Part shown: in pieces, positions 56,096 through 64,000 of the stretch
Layout of the letters: every line of letters begins with the position of its first letter
Position numbering within the stretch: the stretch's first letter is position 1
The notes under the pieces: generated by a model
Databases searched by the model: none
Seen by the model: the letters and a program-made list of their open reading frames with translations, nothing else
Told to the model about the DNA's origin: nothing
Assembly (NCBI RefSeq): GCF_009902005.1
Contig: NZ_WUTT01000001.1
Span: 933,601 to 997,600, forward strand
Direction: 5' to 3'
Origin: Halomonas alimentaria
GTDB taxonomy: Bacteria; Pseudomonadota; Gammaproteobacteria; Pseudomonadales; Halomonadaceae
Length of the DNA: 64,000 bases
Translations under genes and position numbers: made by a program

Positions 56096-56713
56096 ATGAC
56101 GGCAGCCCCACCTTCATTTCACTACAACTCCGACCTCATCGGCGGCTCGCTGATGGTCCGCGAGAGCCGCATCGTGGCGGAGCTGCTGCTGGCTGGTGTG
56201 GATGACGCGGCCTGGAAGACGGCCATCATCGACGAGAATCGCCTCCAGAAGGCACGGCCGGCATCAGCCAGGCGCATGGCCCAGGCAATCCGCAAGCGGC
56301 TTGTGCGGCTTCCTGAGCCGTTCTGGCAGGTGCTGCATGATGGCGATGACCAACTGGCCACCCAGGTGGCGTTCTGTGCGGCATTGGCCCGCAACCTGCT
56401 GCTGGTGGAGTTCCTGGAGACCGTGGTGGCTGATGCCTTCGTGACCCAGGCCGAGCGCCTTGAGCTGTACCAGTGGGATGACTTCCTCGCCGATCGTGCC
56501 TACCGCGATCCGGCCATCAACGCCTGGACCGCCTCCTCTAGACGAAAGATGGGTCAGGTGGCCTTTCGCATGCTATCCGAAGTAGGCTTGATAGAAAGTG
56601 CACGTAGCCGCCGGCTACGACCGCTGATGCTGCGGCCCGAGGTAGTGACCCTGCTGGAAAGGCACCACCTGATTCGGCTGCTGGACTGCCTGAGTGCCCT
56701 GGGGCCGCGGTGA
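56096..56713 (+). CDS. brxA: BREX protein BrxA (DUF1819)
   Basis: Protein of 205 aa of the BrxA/DUF1819 family, a small helical DNA-binding-type protein of type 1 BREX phage defence. Recognisable are YNSDLIGGSLMVRESRIVAELLL at the N-terminus and SSRRKMGQVAFRMLSEVGLI in the C-terminal half. It starts 43 bp after the gin operon and is the first gene of the GC-rich cargo. BrxB, BrxC and PglX follow in order, which supports the assignment. No WYL-type BrxR regulator is seen upstream. Confidence 0.92.
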   Translation: MTAAPPSFHYNSDLIGGSLMVRESRIVAELLLAGVDDAAWKTAIIDENRLQKARPASARRMAQAIRKRLVRLPEPFWQVLHDGDDQLATQVAFCAALARNLLLVEFLETVVADAFVTQAERLELYQWDDFLADRAYRDPAINAWTASSRRKMGQVAFRMLSEVGLIESARSRRLRPLMLRPEVVTLLERHHLIRLLDCLSALGPR

Positions 56714-56841
56714 ACGCCATGGACCTGGGCTGGCGGTAGCGTGCCCAAAAGCCCGCTATCCACTGCAGGCCGGGCACCAAGCATTATAAGACGCTCAATC
56801 ATAACGAAAAGAACGACACCGGACGCAAGGATGAGAGCCGT

Positions 56842-57450
56842 ATGTCACCGCTCACGCAGGGGCCGTCCCACCGCGAAGATCCTCACCTGAAGGATCGCCT
56901 CAACCAGATCGCCGAGAAGATCACCAGCCCGGCCTTCCTCTCCGGCCAGGGCCTGGGCAACGAGATCGGCTTCTGGATCTTCGACTATCCCCCCGAGCAC
57001 GAGCTGCAGGTTCGCGAGTACCTCACCTTCCTGGAAGGGGTACTGTCCCGTCAGCACAGCGAGCTGACGGTCGACCACGTCAACCTGCTGCGCGTGTTGC
57101 GCGACTATCTCCATGAGCGTGGCTTTCTCGACAAGGCCATCGCCATGCAGCAGACCAAGGGCGATGCGGCGCTGCTCAAGGCGCTGCGCGGCCCGCTGCA
57201 CATGGACAAGTTCGCCCCCTTCCTTATCCGACACGCGCTGTCGGACGACCCCGATATCATTCTGCTGTCAGGCGTGGGTAGCGTCTGGCCGGTGATGCGT
57301 GCCCACAGTTTGCTCAATGCGCTGCATGGCAGGCTCGGCCACAAGCCGTTGGTGCTCTTCTATCCTGGCAGTTACGACGGCCAGAGCCTGACCCTCTTCG
57401 ACCAGGTCGCGAGTAACCACTACTACCGGGCGTTTTCTCTCGTGCCGTGA
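56842..57450 (+). CDS. brxB: BREX protein BrxB (DUF1788)
   Basis: Protein of 202 aa of the DUF1788/BrxB family found in nearly all type 1 BREX loci. Family text includes FLSGQGLGNEIGFWIFDYPP, the DPDIILLSGVGSVWPVMRAH segment and FYPGSYDGQSLTLF. It has no known catalytic motif and is thought to be a structural part of the BREX complex. The gap of 128 bp from brxA holds a weak hairpin (GGTAGCG / CGCTATCC) but no clear promoter. Confidence 0.93.
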   Translation: MSPLTQGPSHREDPHLKDRLNQIAEKITSPAFLSGQGLGNEIGFWIFDYPPEHELQVREYLTFLEGVLSRQHSELTVDHVNLLRVLRDYLHERGFLDKAIAMQQTKGDAALLKALRGPLHMDKFAPFLIRHALSDDPDIILLSGVGSVWPVMRAHSLLNALHGRLGHKPLVLFYPGSYDGQSLTLFDQVASNHYYRAFSLVP

Positions 57451-57594
57451 CGCATGGGCGCCCGGCTCAGTCAGTCCCCGGGAAACTCTCGATCTGAAGG
57501 CCAGCCGGCAGCCGCGCTGCCCTGGCACCCGCTTTGTTGACCGCCTTGCCCCACTACGGGAGCGAGGCGTTGCCCGTTAAGGAATCGATCGGAC

Positions 57595-60500
57595 ATGCGT
57601 ATCCAGGACCTCTTCCAGAAACAACTGAACCGCCCCATCAACGGGGTGGTGAAGGCCGACCAGAAGGACCGCGAGACGGTCTACCAGGAGCTCGACGAGT
57701 ACGTGGTGACCAACGAGCTGGAGAAGCACTTCCGTGCCTTCTTCGAGTCCTACGCCACGCCGCTCAGTGATCCCTCCATCGCCAACCGGGTCGGGGTGTG
57801 GATCTCGGGCTTCTTCGGCTCAGGTAAGTCGCACTTCCTCAAGGCGCTCTCGTACCTCTTGGCCAACATCGAGGCCGAGGATGAGGCCGGCAACCACCGC
57901 CGCGCCGCCGAGTTCTTCGACGAGCACAAGCTCCACGATCCGATGATCCGCGCCGACGTCACCAAGGCGGTACAGCAGCCGGCCGATGTCATCCTGTTCA
58001 ACATCGACAGCAAGGCGAGCTCCAACGACGGCGGCAACCCGATCCTCAACGTCTTCCTGCGGGTGTTCAACGAGTACCAGGGCTTCAGCGGCGATCACCC
58101 GCATATCGCCCACATGGAGCGCCACCTGGCCCAGCGCGGCGTGCTGGAGCACTTCAAGGCGGCCTTCCAGGAGGCCAGCGGTATGGTCTGGGAAGAGGAG
58201 CGCGACGGCTTCCAGTTCTATCAGGACGACATCGAGCAGGCGATCAGCCAGGCGCTGGATCTCTCCCCGGAGGCGGCCCACAAGTGGTTCGAGGATTCCG
58301 AGGAGACCTTCAGCGTTTCAGTGGAGAACTTCTGCCGCTGGGTAAAGGAGTACCTGGACGCCAAGTCGCCGACCCAGCGCATCGTCTTCATGGTGGATGA
58401 GGTGGGTCAGTTCATCGGCAGCAACACCCGCCTGATGCTGACCCTGCAGACGCTGACCGAGAACCTCGGCACCATCTGCGGCGGTCGCGCCTGGATCGTG
58501 GTCACCTCCCAGGCTGACATGGACGCCGTGCTCGGCGAGATGACCGCCGCCAAGGCCAACGACTTCTCCAAGATCGCCGGGCGCTTCAAGACCCGCCTGT
58601 CGCTGTCGAGCTCCAACTCCGAAGAGGTGATCCGCAAGCGCCTGCTGGCCAAGACCCCAGAGGCCACCGGCGAGCTGGCCCAGGTGTTCGAGGCCAAGGG
58701 CGCGGTGCTGCGCAACCAGCTCACCTTCGACCGCTCCGGCCCCACGCTCAGGAATGTCGACGGCGTGGAGAGCTTCGTCGCCAACTATCCGTTCGTTCCG
58801 TACCACTTCCAGCTGGTCCAGAAGGTCTTCGAGGAGATCCGCAAGGTCGGTGCCACAGGGGCCCACCTGGCCTACGGCGAGCGCTCCATGCTCGACGCCT
58901 TCCAGATGGCCGCCAAGGCGGTGGGGGATCAGGAGGTCGGCGCCCTGGTGCCGATGCACAGCTTCTACCGCGCCGTGGAGGGCTTCCTCGATACCGCGGT
59001 GAAGCGCACCATCGACCAGGCCAGCGAGAACGCGGCGCTGGATGATTTCGACGTCGAGATCCTGCGCACCCTGTTCATGATCCGCTACGTGGATCTGGTC
59101 AAGGGCACCCTCGACAATCTGGTCACGCTCTCCATCACCCGCATCGACGACGACCGCCTGGCGATCCGCGAGCGCCTGGAGGGCACCCTGTTGCGCCTGG
59201 AGAAGGAGAGCCTGGTCACCCGCAACGGCGAGGAGTACCTGTTCCTCACCAACGAGGAGCGCGACATCACGCGCAAGATCAAGGCCACCGAGATCACCAG
59301 CAGCGACGAGAACAAGCTACTGGCCGAGATGATCTACAAGGACCGCCTGCGCGACCGCAACAAGTACCGCTACCCGCTCAACAAGACCGACTACACCATC
59401 GGCCGCTACCTGGACGGCCACACCATCGACGGTCGCTTCCAGAGCCAGCTGCGCGTCGAGGTGGTCTCACCGCTGGATATCGATTACACCCAGAGCTTCT
59501 CCCCCCAGAGCGGCGAGGCGGGCTGCATCCACCGCAGCAACGAGAACCAGGGCCAGGTGCTGATACGACTGGGCGACAACAAGGACTTCTTTGACGACCT
59601 GCGCACCTGCCTCAAGACCGAGAAGTACATCCGCCTGAACGCCGCCTCCGGCGACAGCAGCGTGGAGCGTATCCTCGCCGACCGTGGCCGCGAGAACCAG
59701 GAGCGTCGCAAGCACCTGCTGGTGCGCCTGGAAGACATGCTGCTGGAGGCCGACGTCTACGCCCTGGGCCAGAAGCTCGACATCAACCGCAGCAATCTGA
59801 ATACCCGCCTCGACGACGCCTGCCAGTACCTGCTGGAGAACACCTACAGCAAGCTCGGCTACCTGCAGGTACTCACCCCCGACCCCATGCGCGAGCTGGT
59901 CGCCGTGATGACCGCCGACGACATCGGCCAGCAGGCCATCGAGCTCGACGGCGAGGAGGGCAACCCCCAGGCGGTTCGCGAGGTGGAGCAGTACATCGGC
60001 CTGCACGGCGGCGAGCCGGTGCCGCTCAATCCGCTGCTGGAGCGCTTCAACAACCGCCCCTTCGGCTGGCCGGTGGAGGAGACCCTGCTGATCCTCGGGC
60101 GGCTGTATGCCGTGGGGCGCCTGACCTTCCACACCGCCGGCCCGGCACTGCCCGGCAAGGAAGCCTTCGAGCTGCTCAACAACAGCCGTCGGCGCAGCGA
60201 GGTACGCATCCAGAAGAAGCGCCAGACCGACGACGCTGTGCTGCGCCAGGTGCGCAACCTCACCAAGGACCTGTTCACCAAGCTCGGGCCCTCCAGCGAG
60301 ACCGAACTCTACGCCTTCTACGTCGAGCAGTTCAGCGCGTGGAAGAAGGACCTGGAGGCCTACCGCAGCAAGACCGAGGTGGGCCGCTTCCCGGGGCGCG
60401 CCGCCATCGACAGCACCCTCAAGGAGGTCGAGCGCCTGCTGCGCATCGACGACAGCTTCGACTTCTTCAAGGCGGTGGCCGAGCAGCAGGAGGATCTGCT

Positions 60501-61314
60501 CGATCTCGAAGAGGAATACCGCGACCTCCACGAGTTCTTCACCAAGCAGCTCACCACCTGGAAGCAGCTGGACCAGGCGCTGACCCGTTTCCAGCCCAAC
60601 CGCCCGGCGCTGGAGAAGGCGCCCGAGGCGAAGGCGGCACTGGTCGAGCTGGACCGCATCTACGCATCCGAGGCGCCCTACGGAATGCTGCAGAAGGTCG
60701 CCGGGCTGATTCACACGGTCGACGAGACCAACACCAAGCTGTTGGAACAGAAGCGCGAGCACGCCATCGGCCGGATCGACCAGCGTATCGCCAACGTCAG
60801 CGCCGAGATCGTCAAGAGTGGCATCGGCACGCCGGAGCTCAGCAATCGCCTGCTGCGCCCGCTGCAGCTGCTCAAGCAGGACATCGAAAGCGCGGCCAGC
60901 ATCGCTCAGATCTACCTGCTGCAGGGCGATACCGCCAACGACCGCGAGCAGGAGAGCCTCGACGAGCTTCACCGCGAACAGCAGGCCGAAGCCGAACGCC
61001 AGCGCGCCGCCCGCGAGAAGGCGAATAACGCCGGCAAGCCCGACTGGGATGCCAAGCCTGCCGGCGAGGGCGGCTCATCTCAGGGCGACGGTGGCCGCGA
61101 TACCGGCACGCCGCCCGGTGAAGTGCGCGAGTCTGCGCCCACCCAAGTCGCCGCACCCAAGCCGGTGGCCAACGTCAGCGTGAGTCAGGTACTCAGCCGC
61201 ACTCATGAAGGGGTCTACCTGGAGAGCCAGCAGGAGGTCGATGCCTTCCTCGATGCCCTCAAGCGCGAGCTCGATGACGCCATCCAGGCCAACAAGCGCA
61301 TTCGTCTGCGCTGA
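57595..61314 (+). CDS. brxC: BREX ATPase BrxC
   Basis: P-loop ATPase of 1,239 aa, the usual size. Walker A is ISGFFGSGKSHFLK (residues 70-83), the Walker B-like strand is RIVFMVDEVGQFIG (near 265), and a long helical C-terminal half ends in a Glu/Ala-rich coiled coil and a linker (NNAGKPDWDAKPAGEGGSSQ) before the last conserved piece (GVYLESQQEVDAFLDALKRE). BrxC probably powers the BREX complex that methylates host DNA and blocks phage replication. A 144-bp gap precedes it. The next BREX gene, pglX, comes only after a three-gene insert. Confidence 0.95.
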   Translation: MRIQDLFQKQLNRPINGVVKADQKDRETVYQELDEYVVTNELEKHFRAFFESYATPLSDPSIANRVGVWISGFFGSGKSHFLKALSYLLANIEAEDEAGNHRRAAEFFDEHKLHDPMIRADVTKAVQQPADVILFNIDSKASSNDGGNPILNVFLRVFNEYQGFSGDHPHIAHMERHLAQRGVLEHFKAAFQEASGMVWEEERDGFQFYQDDIEQAISQALDLSPEAAHKWFEDSEETFSVSVENFCRWVKEYLDAKSPTQRIVFMVDEVGQFIGSNTRLMLTLQTLTENLGTICGGRAWIVVTSQADMDAVLGEMTAAKANDFSKIAGRFKTRLSLSSSNSEEVIRKRLLAKTPEATGELAQVFEAKGAVLRNQLTFDRSGPTLRNVDGVESFVANYPFVPYHFQLVQKVFEEIRKVGATGAHLAYGERSMLDAFQMAAKAVGDQEVGALVPMHSFYRAVEGFLDTAVKRTIDQASENAALDDFDVEILRTLFMIRYVDLVKGTLDNLVTLSITRIDDDRLAIRERLEGTLLRLEKESLVTRNGEEYLFLTNEERDITRKIKATEITSSDENKLLAEMIYKDRLRDRNKYRYPLNKTDYTIGRYLDGHTIDGRFQSQLRVEVVSPLDIDYTQSFSPQSGEAGCIHRSNENQGQVLIRLGDNKDFFDDLRTCLKTEKYIRLNAASGDSSVERILADRGRENQERRKHLLVRLEDMLLEADVYALGQKLDINRSNLNTRLDDACQYLLENTYSKLGYLQVLTPDPMRELVAVMTADDIGQQAIELDGEEGNPQAVREVEQYIGLHGGEPVPLNPLLERFNNRPFGWPVEETLLILGRLYAVGRLTFHTAGPALPGKEAFELLNNSRRRSEVRIQKKRQTDDAVLRQVRNLTKDLFTKLGPSSETELYAFYVEQFSAWKKDLEAYRSKTEVGRFPGRAAIDSTLKEVERLLRIDDSFDFFKAVAEQQEDLLDLEEEYRDLHEFFTKQLTTWKQLDQALTRFQPNRPALEKAPEAKAALVELDRIYASEAPYGMLQKVAGLIHTVDETNTKLLEQKREHAIGRIDQRIANVSAEIVKSGIGTPELSNRLLRPLQLLKQDIESAASIAQIYLLQGDTANDREQESLDELHREQQAEAERQRAAREKANNAGKPDWDAKPAGEGGSSQGDGGRDTGTPPGEVRESAPTQVAAPKPVANVSVSQVLSRTHEGVYLESQQEVDAFLDALKRELDDAIQANKRIRLR

Positions 61315-61324
61315 GCGATTCTCC

Positions 61325-61330
61325 TTGACA
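61325..61330 (+). promoter_or_regulatory. Candidate -35 box of the insert module
   Basis: TTGACA lies 11 bp after the brxC stop. A matching -10 at 16-18 bp is poor (CAAGCC), so the promoter is uncertain; TATGAA at the start codon region is the other weak option. Confidence 0.35.
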
Positions 61331-61353
61331 ATGGAATGGCACTTCATCAAGCC

Positions 61354-61379
61354 TGTCCCGTGTCCTAGGACATGGGACA
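61354..61379. promoter_or_regulatory. 26-bp palindrome, candidate operator of the winged-helix protein
   Basis: The left arm TGTCCCGTGTCCT (61354-61366) mirrors the right arm AGGACATGGGACA (61367-61379) with a single mismatched pair, centred on CCTAGG. It lies between a TTGACA box and the start of the winged-helix gene, 18 bp before its ATG, where a bound protein would block transcription. Confidence 0.7.
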
Positions 61380-61397
61380 TGACGCCTTGGTGACACT

Positions 61398-62051
61398 ATG
61401 AAAAGTCAAGATATCGGCCTGCTTTTGAAGCTGGTAGCCCTGAGGAGCAGGGAGGGCCATGGCCACGACACTCACGCCGGCAAGGGGGCAAAGGCGCTTC
61501 CCGATGACTGGCGGGACTGGGCGCTGGATGACGCCGACAGCGACTTGCGCCAAGAGAGTTTGCCTGGGCTCGATGACGATCAGCTGCTGGCTCGCTATAG
61601 CGTGCGGGCCTTGGCCGAGGAAACCGGGATCAGCAAGAGCCAGGTAAGCCTGGCCCTGCAGCGCTGTCAGGAGGTTGGCCTGGTTCGCAAGGAGCGTAGC
61701 ACCGGCGTGCCGCGCGCCAATGCCCGCGCCCTGTTCGATTTCATCGTGCATGGGGTGCGCTATGTATTCCCGGCCAAGCCCGGCGAGATCACCCGCGGCA
61801 TTGCGACGACCTTCACCGCACCGGTGCTGGAGGGCCGGCTGTATAGCTCGGGTGAGCTGCCGATGGTGTGGCCGGACGCCCGGGGCAACAGCAAAGGCCA
61901 GGCCATCGAGCCGCTGTTCAAGAGTGTGCCCTACGCGGTACGTCGCGACCCCGAGCTGTACGCCATGTTGGCCCTGGTCGATGCCATCCGACTGGGCCAT
62001 CCCCGCGAGAGCAAGGTCGCTGCCGAGCGGCTGGCCGCGTACCTGGAGTAA
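61398..62051 (+). CDS. Winged-helix protein, putative regulator/antitoxin in the BREX insert
   Basis: Protein of 217 aa with a MarR/LexA-like helix-turn-helix at about 68-97 (SVRALAEETGISKSQVSLAL) preceded by an acidic region and followed by a C-terminal domain (about 110-217) with GVRYVFPAKPGEITRGI, which I cannot assign. It is 3 bp from the nucleotidyltransferase gene. A 26-bp palindrome stands just before its start, so autorepression is likely. The layout (DNA-binding protein, then AbiEii-like enzyme) is that of AbiE-type toxin-antitoxin pairs. It could instead control the BREX genes. Confidence 0.7.
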   Translation: MKSQDIGLLLKLVALRSREGHGHDTHAGKGAKALPDDWRDWALDDADSDLRQESLPGLDDDQLLARYSVRALAEETGISKSQVSLALQRCQEVGLVRKERSTGVPRANARALFDFIVHGVRYVFPAKPGEITRGIATTFTAPVLEGRLYSSGELPMVWPDARGNSKGQAIEPLFKSVPYAVRRDPELYAMLALVDAIRLGHPRESKVAAERLAAYLE

Positions 62052-62054
62052 CCG

Positions 62055-62759
62055 ATGAGTCTCTTCGACGATCAATGCGCCATGTTGCGGCAGGTAGCGG
62101 AGGCGCTAGGGGAAGAGTTGCGGGAGCAGGTTGCCTTCGTCGGGGGCTGCACAACCGGGCTGCTGCTCACCGATGCGTTCACCCGCGAACAGGTACGCAG
62201 CACCGACGACGTGGATCTGATCATCAGCGTCATGACCTACGCGCATCTGCACCGCTTCAAGGACGCGCTGAAGACCAAGGGGTTCAAGGAGCCCTCCTCG
62301 ATGGACGAGGACATGCCCATCTGTGCAATGAAGCTCGGGGAGCTGCGCGTCGACCTGATGCCGGACCATGACGAGGTGCTCGGCTTCAGCAACCACTGGT
62401 ACCCCTTGGCGCTGCAAACGGCAAAGCCCGTCTCATTGGGCGGGGATCTCACGATTCGCGTGGTCACGCCGCCGCTGTTCGTCGCCACCAAGCTGGAGGC
62501 CTACAAGGGGCGCGGCGAGGGTGATCCTTTGTCGAGCCACGACATCGAGGACATCCTCAATCTGGTGGATGGCCGCCCCGAGCTGCTCGACGAGGTGCGG
62601 TCCGCCGACAGCGCACTCCAGGCCTACATTGCCGCCGAGCTCAGCGAGCTCCTCGGGAATGATGATTTTGCCTATGCCGTGCAGAGTCAGGCCGGCGACC
62701 CGGACCGGGAAGCGCTGCTCTTCGAGCGCCTGGAGATCCTGGCCGGGGAGCGGGGCTGA
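62055..62759 (+). CDS. AbiEii-like nucleotidyltransferase
   Basis: Protein of 234 aa with a pol-beta-type nucleotidyltransferase core: GG at residues 30-31 in AFVGGCTTGLLL, acidic pair Asp52/Asp54 in STDDVDLIISV, third acid Asp101 in ELRVDLMPD, and a later KLEAYKGRGEGDPLSSHDIE region like AbiEii/MenT enzymes. Such toxins add nucleotides to tRNA acceptor ends and stop growth during phage attack. The metal-site residues are intact, so it should be active. It stands between the winged-helix gene (3 bp) and the phosphatase gene (1-base overlap) and is clearly in one transcript with them. Confidence 0.78.
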   Translation: MSLFDDQCAMLRQVAEALGEELREQVAFVGGCTTGLLLTDAFTREQVRSTDDVDLIISVMTYAHLHRFKDALKTKGFKEPSSMDEDMPICAMKLGELRVDLMPDHDEVLGFSNHWYPLALQTAKPVSLGGDLTIRVVTPPLFVATKLEAYKGRGEGDPLSSHDIEDILNLVDGRPELLDEVRSADSALQAYIAAELSELLGNDDFAYAVQSQAGDPDREALLFERLEILAGERG

Positions 62760-63457
62760 TGCGAGCCCGCTGGTTCAGCCAGCAAGGCCGTGAGCGCGCC
62801 TGCAACAGCGATGCCGCAGCCTTGGGTCAGCAAGGTCAGCACCTGTTGGCGATGCTGGTCGACGGTGCGGAAAAAGGCCCCCGAGGCGCCGAGCTGGCTC
62901 GGCACTGGGCCGATGTCGTATTGCAAGCACTGGCCGAGGCATCTACTCGCTCACCGGCGGCGGTTCATGCGCGCCTCAAGCAGGAACAGGCCAAGCTCCG
63001 TCACGGTTTCCTTCGCGATATCGCCAGCTACTGCATGGTCAGCCTCGATCTGGAGACGCTGGCGACCCAGGTCTGGCACTGTGGCGACTGCCGGGTAGGC
63101 CTCCGTCAGCAGGCTGAGACGCGCTGGCTGACAACACCGCACATCCTGGCGCAGCAGCCCGGCCTGCTATCCCCATGCTCACCTGAAGAGCAGGACCGGC
63201 AGGAGCAGCAGCTGACCCGCTGCCTGAACGCCAGGCGTTTCAGAGCCCCCGAACACCACGTTTTCTCGCTACAGCAGGGCCAAACCCTGCTGCTCAGCAC
63301 CGACGGCTACTGGCAGGAACACCTTGAAGCAGGCACCCCACGGCACAGCCTGCGGGACGATGCCAGCCTTCTCACCTTGCCGGTCGGGTCCGCACCGCTT
63401 GATCACATCGACCAGGCGTCGGATACCGACAACCTCAGGCACTTTTCACTCGCATGA
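62759..63457 (+). CDS. PP2C-type protein phosphatase in the BREX locus
   Basis: Protein of 232 aa with the metal-site order of PPM/PP2C Ser/Thr phosphatases: Asp18 in ACNSDAAAL, Asp35-Gly in LVDGAEKGPRGAE, GD in WHCGDCRVG (Asp110), Asp182 in LLLSTDGYWQEH and Asp200/Asp201 in LRDDASLL. It should remove phosphate from proteins in the cytoplasm. Its ATG overlaps the stop of the nucleotidyltransferase gene, and pglX follows after 37 bp, so it ties the insert to the BREX operon. Type 1 BREX normally has neither kinase nor phosphatase. No kinase is seen in the window, so the partner is unknown. Confidence 0.75.
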   Translation: MRARWFSQQGRERACNSDAAALGQQGQHLLAMLVDGAEKGPRGAELARHWADVVLQALAEASTRSPAAVHARLKQEQAKLRHGFLRDIASYCMVSLDLETLATQVWHCGDCRVGLRQQAETRWLTTPHILAQQPGLLSPCSPEEQDRQEQQLTRCLNARRFRAPEHHVFSLQQGQTLLLSTDGYWQEHLEAGTPRHSLRDDASLLTLPVGSAPLDHIDQASDTDNLRHFSLA

Positions 63458-63494
63458 TCACGGCGCCACAATTCAGCGCCGACAGGAATCCAGC

Positions 63495-64000
63495 ATGAAC
63501 ACAGGGAACATCAAGAAGTACGCCCCCAAGGCGCGTACCCGCTTTATCGAGACCATGACCCGCCAGGCCGCCCGCTATGGAATCACGAAGGGCCATGTAG
63601 CGCCTGCCGAGGTGCGCGGCGACGTGATGCTGATCAGCGCTCTGGACGGCCAGACCCATAGTTTCCCCAAGGCGTTGCGCGGCCCCCGCGAGGCGCTGGC
63701 CAAGTGGGTGACCCAGCTCGGCTTCGAGCAGGCCATGGAGCAGGCCGCCTACAGCTGGTTCAACCGCCTGTGTGCGATCCGCTTCATGGAGCTCAAGGGC
63801 TATCTGGATCATGGCCGGCGGGTACTCTCCCACCCGGACCACGAAGGCGGCTTCCAGATCCTCGATGACTGCCTGGAGATCGACCTTCCCGGGCTGGATA
63901 CCGCCCGCGTGCGCGAGCTCAAGCTCGACGGCACCCAGGATGAAGCCCTCTACCGCGAGCTGCTGCTGGCCCAGTGCCACGCCTTGCATGAGGCCATGCC
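63495..64000 (+). CDS. pglX: BREX adenine-specific DNA methyltransferase PglX, 3'-truncated by the window edge
   Basis: First 168 codons of the type 1 BREX methyltransferase (full length near 1,200 aa). The N-terminus NTGNIKKYAPKARTRFIETM, the WFNRLCAIRFMELKGYLDHG segment and RVLSHPDHEGGFQI are characteristic. The catalytic NPPY motif lies beyond the window. PglX methylates adenine in a short non-palindromic site, marking self DNA. The ATG at 63495 has CAGGAA upstream. pglZ and brxL are expected to the right. Confidence 0.93.
   Translation, partial: MNTGNIKKYAPKARTRFIETMTRQAARYGITKGHVAPAEVRGDVMLISALDGQTHSFPKALRGPREALAKWVTQLGFEQAMEQAAYSWFNRLCAIRFMELKGYLDHGRRVLSHPDHEGGFQILDDCLEIDLPGLDTARVRELKLDGTQDEALYRELLLAQCHALHEAM

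Overview
The window is GC-rich, densely coded bacterial chromosome. It carries a complete ectoine-degradation (doe) gene set, an Entner-Doudoroff sugar cluster under HexR, and the gammaproteobacterial order ftsB-ispD-ispF-truD-surE-pcm-nlpD-rpoS. Together these point to a halophilic gammaproteobacterium of the Halomonas type. The genus is inferred from gene content; no search was run.

Region 1 (1-12,610): doeA (cut by the left edge), doeB and doeX, then four co-directional genes not part of the textbook pathway (nitrilase-fold amidase, ATP-grasp ligase, C45 Ntn-type acyltransferase, large Orn/Lys/Arg decarboxylase), a terminator, then doeC and doeD. The doe enzymes take ectoine through N-acetyl-diaminobutyrate and diaminobutyrate to aspartate semialdehyde and aspartate. 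The embedded four genes could act on an amine or amide linked to that route.

Region 2 (12,460-14,880): a decay scar. A 31-codon haloacid-dehalogenase start, a sulfurtransferase lacking its 5' part and a sigma-factor 5' fragment surround a tnpB-only IS200/IS605-type element.

Region 3 (15,000-31,400): housekeeping and transport. It holds the NfeD protease/SPFH pair, an EamA permease, SulP transporter plus tandem Usp, RidA, then hexR // zwf-pgl-eda facing a leftward ALDH-edd-mutarotase group, and a FemAB-like acyltransferase.

Region 4 (31,560-39,000): a sigma-54 activator gene, a consensus -24/-12 promoter, and six genes for secreted repeat proteins, a C39-fold peptidase and an outer-membrane barrel. 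This resembles a Fap-type functional amyloid system but differs in its subunits.

Region 5 (39,150-50,620): ftsB-ispD-ispF-truD-surE-pcm-DUF368-nlpD-rpoS, then alr, an LpxL-type acyltransferase and, convergent, ettA.

Region 6 (50,565-64,000, runs off the right edge): a genomic island inserted at the very 5' end of ettA. An AT-rich operon of three tyrosine recombinases plus a small helix/coiled-coil protein (GInt-type ginABCD) is followed by GC-rich cargo: a BREX type 1 phage-defence locus (brxA, brxB, brxC ... pglX). Between brxC and pglX sits a three-gene insert (winged-helix protein, AbiEii-like nucleotidyltransferase, PP2C-like phosphatase) with its own promoter-like box and a 26-bp palindrome. 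This insert and the four-gene block within the doe cluster are the best candidates for undescribed biology here. No tRNA, rRNA or CRISPR array was seen.
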